DNA of 64,000 nucleotides from Amycolatopsis taiwanensis DSM 45107 (GTDB taxonomy: Bacteria > Actinomycetota > Actinomycetes > Mycobacteriales > Pseudonocardiaceae): the NCBI RefSeq assembly GCF_000519205.1, contig NZ_JAFB01000004.1, forward strand, positions 279,269 to 343,268. The letters are read 5' to 3'. Below, one piece after another: positions 8,341-16,657 of this stretch. The notes below the pieces were generated by a model, which searched no databases, was not told where the DNA came from, and was given only the letters and a program-made list of their open reading frames with translations. Each line of letters opens with the position of its first letter. Positions within the stretch are counted from its first letter, which is position 1. A program made the position numbers and the translations under genes.

Positions 8341-9180
8341 ATGGACATGATGGTTCAGGCGCTGCTGAGCCGGCTGTTGCCGGGCGTTCCACCCGAGGAG
8401 CTCACCGTCTGCGAAGGACAGTTTCATCGGGTGGTGATCGGCCCGGACCGGGTCGTGTGCCTGCCTCGCACCGAAGCGGCCGCGACCCGGCTGCCACGGC
8501 GAGCAGCCGTTCTGCGTGTCCTCGCCGGGCTTGGCCTCGGCTGCCGTACGCCGATACCACTGGTGGAAAGCGACGAGCCGCCGTTCCTGGTGCTAAGCCA
8601 CATTGCCGGAACACCATTGACGGCAGACGCGCTCGACGATCCCGAGGTCGCCGACGCGGTCGCGAGCCAGTACGTCGGTCTGCTGACCGGTCTGGCCAGG
8701 GCCGGCGCCGACGACCGGGTACGCACGGCACTGCCGGCGCCGGAAGACCGGTGGCGGCGGTTCGCGGCGGATGTCCGCGCCGAGTTGTTCGGGCTCATGT
8801 CCGCCGACGGGCGCCGGCGAGCCGAGCGGGTGCTCGCCCCGCTCGACGACCTTCCCGTCCTCACCGCGGCGGTGGTGCATGGTGACCTCGGTGCCGAAAA
8901 CGTCCTTTGGGAGGTCACCGACGGGCTGCCGCGCCTCGCCGGGGTGATCGACTGGGACGAGGTCGCGCTCGGTGACCCTGCCGAAGACCTCGCGGCCATC
9001 GGCGCCGGCCACGGCGAGGACTTGTTGCGGCGCGTACTCACGCTGGGCGGCTGGGCGAATCACGAGACGACCACCCGCATCGCCACGATCAGCGGAACGT
9101 TCGCCCTGCAGCAGGCCCTCGCCGCGTATCGGGATCGTGACGAAGACGAGTTGGCGGACGGTTTGGTGGGCTACCGCTGA
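8341..9180 (+). CDS. APH-fold phosphotransferase
   Basis: This 279-residue protein belongs to the aminoglycoside phosphotransferase/choline kinase fold. The catalytic loop is AAVVHGDLGAENVLW (HGDxxxxN), and the metal-binding segment is GVIDWDEVALGDPAEDLA. Together these show an intact ATP-dependent small-molecule kinase. Nothing points to a particular substrate; many environmental members are not resistance enzymes. It follows the HAD gene by 29 bp and ends 9 bp from a convergent APH gene. The three APH-fold genes here are too divergent to be recent duplicates. Confidence 0.85.
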   Translation: MDMMVQALLSRLLPGVPPEELTVCEGQFHRVVIGPDRVVCLPRTEAAATRLPRRAAVLRVLAGLGLGCRTPIPLVESDEPPFLVLSHIAGTPLTADALDDPEVADAVASQYVGLLTGLARAGADDRVRTALPAPEDRWRRFAADVRAELFGLMSADGRRRAERVLAPLDDLPVLTAAVVHGDLGAENVLWEVTDGLPRLAGVIDWDEVALGDPAEDLAAIGAGHGEDLLRRVLTLGGWANHETTTRIATISGTFALQQALAAYRDRDEDELADGLVGYR

Positions 9181-9189
9181 GCGGTGTCG

Positions 9190-10089
9190 TTACGGCCTCA
9201 GGTTGAAGAAGGCTTTCACGCGGCGTTCGTGGTATTCGAAATCGTCCTCGTCATGCTCGGTGCCTTGGCGCCGCGCCTGCTCGAAATATGCGGCCTCGCG
9301 GCGCAAGCGGTGCCTGATCAGCTGGACGACCGTCTCGTCGTCCATATCGCCCGCGGTCCCGCCGGCCTCGTGATAATCGGTGATGAAGCGGCGCCGTCGG
9401 GCCAACGCGTCACCGTACTCGTCGGCCCATTCGAGCGCGGCGGATGCCACCTCCAGTTCGGGCGCTCCGACGATGGCCTCATCCCAGTCCAGGACGGCCA
9501 CCAGCCGGCCGTCCCGGGCGAGGGTGTTTCCGGTGTAGAAGTCCCCGTGCAGTGGCTGATGTACGGGGTTACGGCGATGAAAGTCCGCCAGCCACCGGTC
9601 CAGCCATGGATCGGCCAACGCGGGAACATCGTGCGGCGGCTCCCCGTACAGGCCGGTCTCCACGAACGAAGCCACCGGGCGCGGTGGCGGCCGATGGGTG
9701 GCCAGCGCACGGTGCAGTCGCGCCAGAAGCCGCGCGCCCTGCGTCCGCACCTCCGGCTGATCCGCATCGGGCCACTCGCCTTCGACATAGGGCCACACCG
9801 ACACGGGCCGACCGTCCACCCAGACGACCGTGGCTCCATCGCGTGCACGTAACGGGGCCACCGCCTCGGGCAGCGTTGAAGCGGCATGTACGGCAACCGA
9901 GTGGCACCACTCGGTCTCGGCACTCGTGCGCCTGCTGGGGCCGACGCGTACGACCAGGTCATCGACCCGGTACGCCGCCGACTCCTCTCCGCCGTACAGC
10001 CGCACCGGCTCGCCATCCACGCGCTGTCCCCAGGCGGTTTGAACCGCGCGTCGCATCGAAGCGGTCAGCGGCGTGTCCACGAAAGCCAT
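9190..10089 (-). CDS. APH-fold phosphotransferase
   Basis: This is a 299-residue APH-family kinase. The catalytic loop reads HQPLHGDFYTGNTLA with the invariant His, Asp and Asn, and the DFG-equivalent is VAVLDWDEAIVGAPELEVA. The N-lobe has RLYGGEESAAYRVDDLVVRV, a nucleotide-binding strand pair. The frame extends upstream to 10197, but ATG at 10089 starts the recognisable protein. It lies 23 bp downstream of another APH gene, probably in one operon. Substrate unknown; candidates include homoserine-type, macrolide-type or other small alcohols. Confidence 0.85.
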   Translation of the reverse strand: MAFVDTPLTASMRRAVQTAWGQRVDGEPVRLYGGEESAAYRVDDLVVRVGPSRRTSAETEWCHSVAVHAASTLPEAVAPLRARDGATVVWVDGRPVSVWPYVEGEWPDADQPEVRTQGARLLARLHRALATHRPPPRPVASFVETGLYGEPPHDVPALADPWLDRWLADFHRRNPVHQPLHGDFYTGNTLARDGRLVAVLDWDEAIVGAPELEVASAALEWADEYGDALARRRRFITDYHEAGGTAGDMDDETVVQLIRHRLRREAAYFEQARRQGTEHDEDDFEYHERRVKAFFNLRP

Positions 10090-10112
10090 GAAACCCCCGG
10101 TAAGTCCACGGA

Positions 10113-11045
10113 TCAGCGCGCCCGATGGCGCAGCAGGGTGGTGGCGATGGTGACCTGGGCCCGCTCCAACGCAGTCTGACCATCCTCGATGTCCCACAAG
10201 GCGTTTTGCAGCACACGACCGAGCGTCCAGCCGGTCGCCCGCTGCCGGTCCAGACCAAGGGCTTCGGTCAGCAGGTCGAAGCGGCGGAGCACGACGCCGG
10301 CAACGTCACCGGACGCGACCGCTTCCTCCCACCGGTTGTCCAGTGCCGGCAGCAGATCGAAGCCGGGGTCGCCGGCGAGTGGTTTGGGATCGATCGCCAG
10401 CCACGGCTCTCGCTGTCCGGTAAGGATGTTGTCGTAGTGCAGATCCCAGTGCAGCAGGCGGTCGCCGGGTTCGCCGACCAGTTCGGCCACGGCGGACGCG
10501 CAGGTCCGCACCAGTTTTCGATCGGCAGGGTCGACCAGGCCCGGCACGGCGCGTGGTACCTCGTCGAGCATGGCGGCGGCGATGTCGGCGAGACGACGCA
10601 GTCCCTCCGGGGCGGGTACCGAGACCAGGCGCACCAGCAACCCGGCCAGGATCCGCACGGCGGTGGTCTCGTCGGCCACCGACGACAGCGGCCGGGTCGC
10701 GTCCAGGCGCTCCAGGAGCATCGTGCCGGTGTCCGGGTCATGGTCGAGCAGGCGTACCGCGGCTTCGCCGTCCCATACCCGCAGCCCGATCGGTTCGGTG
10801 GCGTGCTCCTCGCTGACCGGCTGGAGCTTGAGCGCGGCGGGCTCGCCGTCCGCGCGGGTCACCGGCAACACGAGCGATGCCATGCCGTGCCGCCCTGGAC
10901 CGTCCAACCGCAGCGCCCAGCGGTCCAGGAAGTCGGCGGCCAGCTTGGGCAGCGCGGCGATCCAGGCGCGGCCGGACTCACCACCGTGCTTACTGTGGGA
11001 GGCGGCCAGGGCGTCGGGGACGTCGATGCGAATCGACGTGCTCAT
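10113..11045 (-). CDS. aminoglycoside/hydroxyurea antibiotic-resistance-type kinase (APH(6) family)
   Basis: This 310-residue protein resembles the streptomycin 6-phosphotransferase/hydroxyurea kinase group. It has LLHWDLHYDNILTG in the catalytic loop (HxDxxxxN) and WLAIDPKPLAGDPGFDLLP, the signature of that group. The N-terminus (ESGRAWIAALPKLAADFLDRW) and ALKLQPVSEEHATEPIGLRVW are typical too. The start is ATG at 11045, preceded by AAGGAGAC, rather than the longer frame to 11153. The family can inactivate streptomycin, but resistance is not shown here. Confidence 0.87.
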   Translation of the reverse strand: MSTSIRIDVPDALAASHSKHGGESGRAWIAALPKLAADFLDRWALRLDGPGRHGMASLVLPVTRADGEPAALKLQPVSEEHATEPIGLRVWDGEAAVRLLDHDPDTGTMLLERLDATRPLSSVADETTAVRILAGLLVRLVSVPAPEGLRRLADIAAAMLDEVPRAVPGLVDPADRKLVRTCASAVAELVGEPGDRLLHWDLHYDNILTGQREPWLAIDPKPLAGDPGFDLLPALDNRWEEAVASGDVAGVVLRRFDLLTEALGLDRQRATGWTLGRVLQNALWDIEDGQTALERAQVTIATTLLRHRAR

Positions 11046-11204
11046 GGTGAATGTCTCCTTCGTGAACTCTGGGTTCGATCGCGTGACACGAAGGAGACGG
11101 TGGCGGTGCCCGGCTTCCGGGCAGGAGTCAACGCATACTCCGAGCCTACCCAAAAACGATCATGCGCCGCCCGCGGTCAGCGCAGGGGTAGCCAGAGTGC
11201 CGCT

Positions 11205-11432
11205 CTAGGCTTCAAGCCACTGCACCAGCAACAGGTGGACTTCCTGCTGCTCGTCAAGGATCAGGTAGATCACCTGGCCCGCTTGGCTGGGGCCAAAGTT
11301 CCAGCGCCCAACGGCACCATCGGGATTGGCCTCATGCAGTGGCTTTCCGTTCCAGTGAGTGAGCTGGAGCACTTCAAGTACGTCGGCGTAGGCTGCCAAA
11401 GCGTCATCAGGCAATGCAGCGACCTGCGCCAC
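11205..11432 (-). CDS. small RelE/ParE-like protein, probably frameshifted at its 5' end
   Basis: The open part has 75 residues and includes VAALPDDALAAYADVLEVLQ and VIYLILDEQQEVHLLLVQWL, the pattern of small RelE-like proteins found next to DUF6247 genes. The natural beginning is missing from this frame. A GTG directly after the DUF6247 stop (11461) starts VYQLVPTTP and hits a stop nine codons later in another frame, and one extra base after it would join VYQLVPTTP to VVAQVAALP. This suggests a one-base deletion, so the gene may be inactive or may start internally at the GTG at 11432. Function as a toxin is only suggested by similarity. Confidence 0.6.
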   Translation of the reverse strand: MAQVAALPDDALAAYADVLEVLQLTHWNGKPLHEANPDGAVGRWNFGPSQAGQVIYLILDEQQEVHLLLVQWLEA

Positions 11433-11461
11433 TACGGCGTTGTCGGAACGAGCTGATACAC

Positions 11462-11707
11462 CTAGCGGCCTAACCGTTGCCGGATTACGGCCTGCATGTC
11501 TTCCAACGGCGCGGCATCAGGATTCTGGCCAGTACTGGTGATCTGTTCGGACTTGCCCAGCAACCGAAAGTAGGTACCGGGGGCTGCCTGCTCGGAATGG
11601 GCAAGGTGCCGCCACTTGTGCAGCAGCTCATACACCTCGGCCAGGTCGTGTGACTGCTTCGCGCGGTCTAGAGCGCGCTCCCATTCCGCATCAAACTCGG
11701 CAGCCAC
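11462..11707 (-). CDS. DUF6247 family protein
   Basis: This is an 81-residue soluble helical protein (DAEWERALDRAKQSHDLAEV, YELLHKWRHLAHSE) of the DUF6247 type, which in actinomycetes usually stands directly before a RelE-like partner. GTG start. The partner here begins right after the stop but appears frameshifted. The arrangement resembles an antitoxin-toxin operon, with this as the likely antitoxin, but no DNA-binding motif is clear. Identification rests on pattern memory and on the pairing. Confidence 0.6.
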   Translation of the reverse strand: MAAEFDAEWERALDRAKQSHDLAEVYELLHKWRHLAHSEQAAPGTYFRLLGKSEQITSTGQNPDAAPLEDMQAVIRQRLGR

Positions 11708-11922
11708 TCGCGGCGTCAGACACGCCCGGATACCCGCAGCGTCTGTTGGCGGCGGAGCCGGGTTCGTGTTCGGTGCCGGATGAGGAGCAGCCGCGTGACC
11801 ACCTTAGCCGTCGGCATCAACCAGAAGCCCACACCGACACTAGCCCTAACTCGCGTGTTAGACGCTCACCGCTTCCGAACGGTCCGGCAGCAGAGGCTTC
11901 TTGAATGGACGAGTTGCTTGAC

Positions 11923-12975
11923 TTAATTCGAGAAGACGCTCGTTCGCTGCGAGAGCCGCCGGTAGAGCGCGTGCTGGATCGCCTCGCGGACCTGGTCGGT
12001 GAGGTTGAAGACGAACATCGGGTCGTCGAGCTCGTCAGGTTGCCAGGCCCCGGTCTCGATCGGCTCGCCGAACTCGATGTACCACTTCGTCGGCAGCGGG
12101 ATCGCCCCCAGCACGCCGAGTAGCGGGAAGAACGGCGTCACCGGGAAGTACGGCAGGCCGAGCAGCCGGGCGAGCGGCTTGATGTCGCCGATCTTCGGGT
12201 AGATCTCCTCCGCGCCGACGATCGAGCAAGGAATGATCGGCACGCCCGCACGCAGCGCCGCGGCGACGAACCCGCCTCGCCCGAACCGTTGCAGCTTGTA
12301 GCGCGCCGAGAACGGCTTTCCGATGCCCTTGAAGCCCTCCGGCCACACGCCGACCAGCTCACCCGCGCGCAGCAGCCGTTCCGCATCGGGGTGGCAGGCC
12401 AGGGTCTGCCCGGACTTGCGGGCGAGGGCGCCGAGCACGGGCGTGCGGAACACCAGGTCCGCGCCCAGCATCCGGAGGTGCCGGTGCGCCGGATGCTCGT
12501 CGTGCACGGCCACCGCGGTCATCACGGCGTCCAGGGGCAGCGTGCCGGAGTGGTTGGAGACGATGAGCGCGCCGCCCTCGTCCGGCAGGTTCTCCACGCC
12601 CGACGTGCTCACCCGGAACCACTTCTCGTACAGCAGGCGCAGCGGGGGCAACAGGAGCGTGTCGGTGAACTCGCGGTCGAAACCGAACTCGTCGACGCGG
12701 TATTGGCCGGTCAACCGGTTGCGCAGGAACGTCAACGCCCGGGCCAGGCCGTCGGCCGCGGATTCGGGTTCGGGTTCGGGTTCGGGTTCGGGTTCGAAGA
12801 AGGTCTGGGGGCCTACTCCCGCCGGCGACGGGGCCGCTGGTTCGGGCGGCGCGGAGGCGGAGGGTAGGGGCAGCACCGGTGCTTCGACCGGCTTGACGGC
12901 CGTGGGTGGCTTCTCGCGACCTGGCCGGTGGAGCGGGATTACTTGCGCTTCAACTGCTTCGGCGCTACGCGTCAT
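11923..12975 (-). CDS. lysophospholipid acyltransferase family protein (PlsC-like)
   Basis: This 350-residue membrane-associated acyltransferase probably acylates a lysophospholipid or other glycerol-lipid acceptor from acyl-CoA/ACP. The catalytic motif NHSGTLPLD (NHxxxxD form) is present, followed by the substrate-contact motif GVWPEGFKGIGKPF and VPIIPCSIVGAEEIYP. An N-terminal disordered region contains an EPEPEPEPEPE tract encoded by six GGTTCG hexamers on the + strand (about 12764-12799), a possible slippage site. It lies 19 bp after the epimerase gene; the same pair is Rv0501-Rv0502 in M. tuberculosis. Confidence 0.88.
   Translation of the reverse strand: MTRSAEAVEAQVIPLHRPGREKPPTAVKPVEAPVLPLPSASAPPEPAAPSPAGVGPQTFFEPEPEPEPEPESAADGLARALTFLRNRLTGQYRVDEFGFDREFTDTLLLPPLRLLYEKWFRVSTSGVENLPDEGGALIVSNHSGTLPLDAVMTAVAVHDEHPAHRHLRMLGADLVFRTPVLGALARKSGQTLACHPDAERLLRAGELVGVWPEGFKGIGKPFSARYKLQRFGRGGFVAAALRAGVPIIPCSIVGAEEIYPKIGDIKPLARLLGLPYFPVTPFFPLLGVLGAIPLPTKWYIEFGEPIETGAWQPDELDDPMFVFNLTDQVREAIQHALYRRLSQRTSVFSN
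12764..12799. repeat. GGTTCG hexamer tandem repeat inside the acyltransferase gene
   Basis: About six consecutive GGTTCG units (+ strand) encode alternating Glu-Pro in the acyltransferase on the minus strand. Because the unit is six bases, gain or loss of a unit would keep the frame and only change the length of the Glu-Pro linker. Confidence 0.85.
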
Positions 12976-12994
12976 GAGTCGTCGCTTTCGGGTT

Positions 12995-14041
12995 TCATGC
13001 CTGCGTCTGGCCCGTTCTTGCGGCGGTCAGCACGTTGTCGGCCAACTCGCCCAGCTTCTCACCGTCCAGAACCGGGCGCAGGCCACGGCCCCGGATGTAG
13101 TCGTCGAACGCCGCTTTCGTGGTCCAGCTCGGCTGGTAACCGAATTCCTCCGCCAGCCGGGTGGTGTCCACGACACGACCGAAGTTCAGCAGACGCACCT
13201 GGTCTTCGGAGAAGTCGACCACGTGCGCGCCGCGCAGCAGTTTGGCCACCGTGGGCACGAGTGGCCGGGGCACGGGCAGTTCGGCCCGCCCGGCCCGCCG
13301 GATCGCCTGCGAGAGGGCGAGCACGCCGTCCGAGGCGACGTTGAACACGCCCGGCCGGTCCTCAAGCGTGGCCAGTTCCAGCACGGCCAGCGCGTCCGAG
13401 GAGTGCAGCACCTGGATGCGGGCGTCGAAGCCCAGCACGGTCGGCACCACCGGCAGGGCGAAGTACCTGGCCAGCACGGTGTCCACATCGGGGCCGAGCA
13501 CGTTGGCCAACCGCAGGGTGGTCACCGTGATGTCGGGCCGGCGCCGGGCCAGCCGCCGGACGTATGCCTCCATCTCGACCGCGTCCTTGGCGTAGCCGCT
13601 GGACGAGGCCGGGACGAGTTCGGACTCCTCGGTGAACACGGCCGGCGAGCGCGGGCCGGCGCCGTACACCGCGGTCGTGGATTTCACCACCAGCTTGCGC
13701 ACCGAACGCGCGCGCTGGCACGCGGCGAGCAGCCGCATGGCGCCGATGACGTTGACTTCCTTGATCGCCGTCCGCCGGGCCGGGCCGGGCGGATGACAGG
13801 TGGTCGAACAATGCACCACGGTGTCCACGCCGGCATCGGCGATCACCTTGGCGATGAGCGGGTTGCGGATGTCGGCCCGGACGAACTCCGCCCGCCCCAG
13901 CCGGCGCGAGGCCTGCTTACCCGGCGGAATCGTGTCCACGCCGATAACGCGGTCCAACCCGGAATTCGCGCCCAACCGCGCGAGGAGCCGCCCGCCCAGC
14001 TCACCGGAGACTCCGGTGACGAGGACGACCTTGGACGGCAT
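12995..14041 (-). CDS. NAD-dependent epimerase/dehydratase family protein
   Basis: This 348-residue extended short-chain dehydrogenase has the N-terminal dinucleotide motif VLVTGVSGELGGRLLARLG. A catalytic Tyr-Lys pair is in SSSGYAKDAVEMEAYVRR. VVHCSTTCHPPGPARRTAIK precedes the active site in an unusual form. Sugar-nucleotide epimerase activity is typical of the family (the M. tuberculosis neighbour is called galE2), but the substrate is not known. It is co-directional with the acyltransferase and separated from the bS22 gene by 177 bp that holds a terminator-like hairpin. Confidence 0.85.
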   Translation of the reverse strand: MPSKVVLVTGVSGELGGRLLARLGANSGLDRVIGVDTIPPGKQASRRLGRAEFVRADIRNPLIAKVIADAGVDTVVHCSTTCHPPGPARRTAIKEVNVIGAMRLLAACQRARSVRKLVVKSTTAVYGAGPRSPAVFTEESELVPASSSGYAKDAVEMEAYVRRLARRRPDITVTTLRLANVLGPDVDTVLARYFALPVVPTVLGFDARIQVLHSSDALAVLELATLEDRPGVFNVASDGVLALSQAIRRAGRAELPVPRPLVPTVAKLLRGAHVVDFSEDQVRLLNFGRVVDTTRLAEEFGYQPSWTTKAAFDDYIRGRGLRPVLDGEKLGELADNVLTAARTGQTQA

Positions 14042-14166
14042 TCGACCCCCTCGGCAGGCTCGGGCTGGTTTCCACAGCGGTGCAGATGCTACTCCGGGCG
14101 CGTCGCCGCGTCTGCGGTCTACCGACCCTATTAACCGAGGTCAGCACCTGTCACTCGAACGGATGT

Positions 14167-14193
14167 GACCCGTCCGGGGAACCCGGACGGGTC
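14167..14193 (-). terminator. hairpin terminator downstream of bS22
   Basis: A perfect 12-bp stem (GACCCGTCCGGG / CCCGGACGGGTC) with a three-base loop begins about 25 bp past the bS22 stop codon. There is no T-tract, as is common for actinomycete terminators. Confidence 0.7.
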
Positions 14194-14218
14194 ATGAAAC
14201 AAGCCGTTTGCGCGCGCG

Positions 14219-14320
14219 TTACTTGCCCTGCTTCCGACGCTGCATACGCGTCCGGCGCAGCAGCTTGCGGTGCTTCTTCTTGGACATGCGCTTGCGGCGC
14301 TTCTTGATCACCGAGCCCAC
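14219..14320 (-). CDS. 30S ribosomal protein bS22 (AURKAIP1/COX24 domain)
   Basis: A 33-residue, extremely basic protein. Its core is [20 protein letters not shown], the bS22/AURKAIP1 signature found bound to mycobacterial 30S subunits. The start is GTG at 14320 ([11 protein letters not shown]), preceded by GGAGGAG. The longer open frame is an upstream extension without homologous content. Rv0500B is the mycobacterial counterpart at the same place between a small HTH gene and an epimerase gene. Confidence 0.92.
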   Translation of the reverse strand: MGSVIKKRRKRMSKKKHRKLLRRTRMQRRKQGK

Positions 14321-14467
14321 AGGTGCTCCTCCACGTTTCACTCTCGTGCTTGTCCGACGGACGTCCGCCCCGACGCCACCTGCGGTCGGTACCTTCGCCA
14401 GCGCCGAACACACCTTGCTCGGCACAATCCGATTGTCAGACGAGACGCTCTCAGTCGGCCACTCAGG

Positions 14468-14680
14468 TTACCCCACGTCGAAATACGCGCTTTCGAGGTA
14501 GTCGTGCACGGCCTTCTCCGGCACGCGGAACGACTTGCCGACCCGCACGGCCGGCAGTTCACCCGAGTGCACCAGACGGTAGACCGTCATCTTGGAGACC
14601 CGCATCAGCGAGGCCACCTCGGCGACGGTCAGGAACTGGACCTGCCCGAGGTCGGACACGTCCTCATGATTCGACGGCAT
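14468..14680 (-). CDS. small helix-turn-helix (excisionase-type) DNA-binding protein
   Basis: This 70-residue protein is a single winged-HTH of the MerR/excisionase superfamily: LTVAEVASLMRVSKMTVYRL, then GELPAVRVGKSFRVPEKAV as wing. There is no effector domain. It corresponds by position and type to Rv0500A, between proC and bS22. The target is unknown; proteins of this shape usually bind DNA cooperatively as BldC does. ATG start. Confidence 0.88.
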   Translation of the reverse strand: MPSNHEDVSDLGQVQFLTVAEVASLMRVSKMTVYRLVHSGELPAVRVGKSFRVPEKAVHDYLESAYFDVG

Positions 14681-14829
14681 AGGTCACCGTGCCCTTCGAC
14701 GCGGCGGTGCCGCTTGGCTTCCCCACCAACGGTCCCGACGCGCACGTGCTTTACCCCTGAGAGTAGCGGGACCGGTGGGGCCAATGCGACGCATGCTGGG
14801 CATTTTCCACCGAAGTGCCCAGCACGGCG

Positions 14830-15636
14830 TCACTCGTGAGCCTTGCCGAGCTCCTCCGACCGGTCGCGGGCGGCCTCGATGGCGGCCAGCAACGCGGCCC
14901 GGACGCCGTGTTTCTCCAGCTCACGAATGGCGTTGATGGTCGTGCCGGCCGGGGAGGTGACCGCCTCCCGGAGAATCACCGGGTGCTCGCCGGTCTCCGC
15001 CAGCATCTTGCCCGCGCCCACGGCCGACTGGATGATCAGCTTCTCCGACACCGCCCGCGGCAGGCCGAGCAGGATACCGGCGTCGATCATGGCTTCGACC
15101 AGGTAGAAGAAGTACGCGGGACCGGATCCCGACAGCGCGGTAACCGCGTCCTGCTGCGTCTCGGGCACCTCGATGACCTGGCCGACACACGAGAGCAGCT
15201 CGGTGACCAGGGCCAGGTGCTCGGCGGTGGCGTGGCTGCCCGCGGAGATCGCGCTCATCGCCTCACCGACCACCATCGGGGTGTTCGGCATCACCCGCAC
15301 CACCGGCACCCCGGCCGCCAGCCGCCGCTCGTAAAGCGAGGTAGGCAGGCCCGCGCACAGCGATACGACCAGCGTATCCGGCCCGACCAACGGGGCCAGT
15401 TCGTCCAGCACCGGCTCGATGTCCTGCGGCTTGACCGCGATGACCAGCACGTCGGCGCGTTTGGCGGCTTCGGCGACCTCGACCCCGGCGACGCCGTAAC
15501 GCGCGGTCAGCTCGGCGGAGCGCTCCGGATGCCGCTCGGTGAACAACAACTCGTCGGCGCCGCGACCACCGTGCAGCAACCCCGACAGCAACGACTCACC
15601 GATCTTGCCCGCGCCCACAACCGCGATAGTGCTCAT
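14830..15636 (-). CDS. proC: pyrroline-5-carboxylate reductase
   Basis: This enzyme catalyses the last step of proline synthesis, NAD(P)H-dependent reduction of pyrroline-5-carboxylate. The protein has 268 residues. The N-terminal Rossmann motif is IAVVGAGKIGESLLSGLLHG and the C-terminal signature is DAVTALSGSGPAYFFYLVEA with SPAGTTINAIRELE, diagnostic of ProC. The ATG start overlaps the stop of a 56-codon mini-ORF (ATGA). Upstream in the same direction lie a thioesterase-like gene and proline dehydrogenase, so enzymes for both making and degrading proline sit in one gene run. Confidence 0.96.
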   Translation of the reverse strand: MSTIAVVGAGKIGESLLSGLLHGGRGADELLFTERHPERSAELTARYGVAGVEVAEAAKRADVLVIAVKPQDIEPVLDELAPLVGPDTLVVSLCAGLPTSLYERRLAAGVPVVRVMPNTPMVVGEAMSAISAGSHATAEHLALVTELLSCVGQVIEVPETQQDAVTALSGSGPAYFFYLVEAMIDAGILLGLPRAVSEKLIIQSAVGAGKMLAETGEHPVILREAVTSPAGTTINAIRELEKHGVRAALLAAIEAARDRSEELGKAHE

Positions 15637-15803
15637 GCCTTCTCCTCCGCGAGTTTGCGCGCGACCGCGATCGAGTCGACGGGGCGCTCCATCCGAGATC
15701 GGGTCACGATCGAGGCACAGGCGCCCCGCCGCCCCGATAGCGGGCCTTCGGGGCGCGCGCGGTGGTCATCTTGATTGCCGCGGCTTGGCACAGGGCTACT
15801 CAT
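15633..15803 (-). CDS. 56-codon mini-ORF upstream of proC (SRGNQ...[10 protein letters not shown] family)
   Basis: The predicted peptide starts MSSPVPSRGNQDDHRARPEG and ends [19 protein letters not shown]; the TGA stop overlaps the proC ATG (GCATGAG). The end is nearly the same as those of the ORFs before hemA, ybjN and the ABC permease, and the beginning matches the one at mshA-ybjN. The start codon lies 23 bp after the stop of the thioesterase-like gene, within another GCATGAG. No good ribosome-binding site is seen. It may be a coupler of translation or a dispersed element. No known family recognised. Confidence 0.5.
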   Translation of the reverse strand: MSSPVPSRGNQDDHRARPEGPLSGRRGACASIVTRSRMERPVDSIAVARKLAEEKA

Positions 15804-15826
15804 GCCAGCCAGCCTAACGACCGGGT

Positions 15827-16657
15827 TCAGGACACCGCCGGGGCGAGCGCGAGCTGCCGTGCCTGGCAGACCAGGCGGCCGGAGGAGTCGATCACCGTGG
15901 CATCGGAATCGAACCAGGACTCCTGGACGGACTGGCTCTCCACGAGGACCCGCAGCCAGCCGGGGGCGGGCCGGGCCCGCAGCAGCGCGGTGAGCTGGAC
16001 CGTCGGGCTCCACCCGAAGCGGCCGAGGTTGAACACCACGGGCGGGTTGACGTCCCCGGCCAGGAGGGTGAAATACGGGTCCACGGCGCTGTGCCGGGGC
16101 TTGACCCACAGCCGGATCCGGGGCGGGTCCCCGGTCCGGCCGGACAGGAAACCGGCCGTCGCCGGATCCAGCCGCACGTCGCAGCCCTTGGCCAGGTTGA
16201 ACTCGCCCTCTGCGGTGTCTCCGCCGATGGGGATCGCCCGCGGCGGCGGCTCGACCGGCATCGACGGCAGGTCGCTCCATTCCGGGCGGCGGACCGGCAG
16301 GCGGCCCGCAGTCACCGTCGCCTCGACGCAACTGCGCCCGCGCTGCTCCAGCACGATCCCGACCACGGTGGCCCGGCGGCCGACCTTACGCACGTCGGTG
16401 CGCAGCAGCACCGGCCCGATCGCCGGCGGCCGGAGGAACTCGGCGCTGATCGCCAGCGGATCCGCCATGGGCTCGCCCCGCTCGGCGAGCGCGGTCAGCG
16501 CGGCCTTGGCCATCAGCGCCAGCAGGAAGCCGCCGTGCGGATGGGTGCCGATCGACCATTCGTGGCGCAGGACGGCGGTCAGCGTGCCGTCCCCCAGCGA
16601 CCGCACGGCGCAGGCGAAGGCGAAGTCCGCGGGGTCGGGAACCTCCAGCGCGCTCAC
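15827..16657 (-). CDS. thioesterase family protein (double hotdog)
   Basis: The protein has 276 residues and an acyl-CoA thioesterase-like layout of two hotdog folds. The N-terminal half holds HEWSIGTHPHGGFLLALMAKAA and ISAEFLRPPAIGPVLLRTDV; the C-terminal half (PPVVFNLGRFGWSPTVQLTA ... SQSVQESWFDSDATVID) is the second domain. The start is GTG at 16657, overlapping the proline dehydrogenase stop as GTGA, even though the frame is open further upstream. Substrate unknown; coupling to proline dehydrogenase is a matter of position only. Confidence 0.8.
   Translation of the reverse strand: MSALEVPDPADFAFACAVRSLGDGTLTAVLRHEWSIGTHPHGGFLLALMAKAALTALAERGEPMADPLAISAEFLRPPAIGPVLLRTDVRKVGRRATVVGIVLEQRGRSCVEATVTAGRLPVRRPEWSDLPSMPVEPPPRAIPIGGDTAEGEFNLAKGCDVRLDPATAGFLSGRTGDPPRIRLWVKPRHSAVDPYFTLLAGDVNPPVVFNLGRFGWSPTVQLTALLRARPAPGWLRVLVESQSVQESWFDSDATVIDSSGRLVCQARQLALAPAVS

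Noticed and set aside
8341..11045. Antibiotic-resistance island from three APH genes
   Set aside because: The genes are dissimilar, lack mobile-element borders and have composition like the surroundings; substrates unknown.
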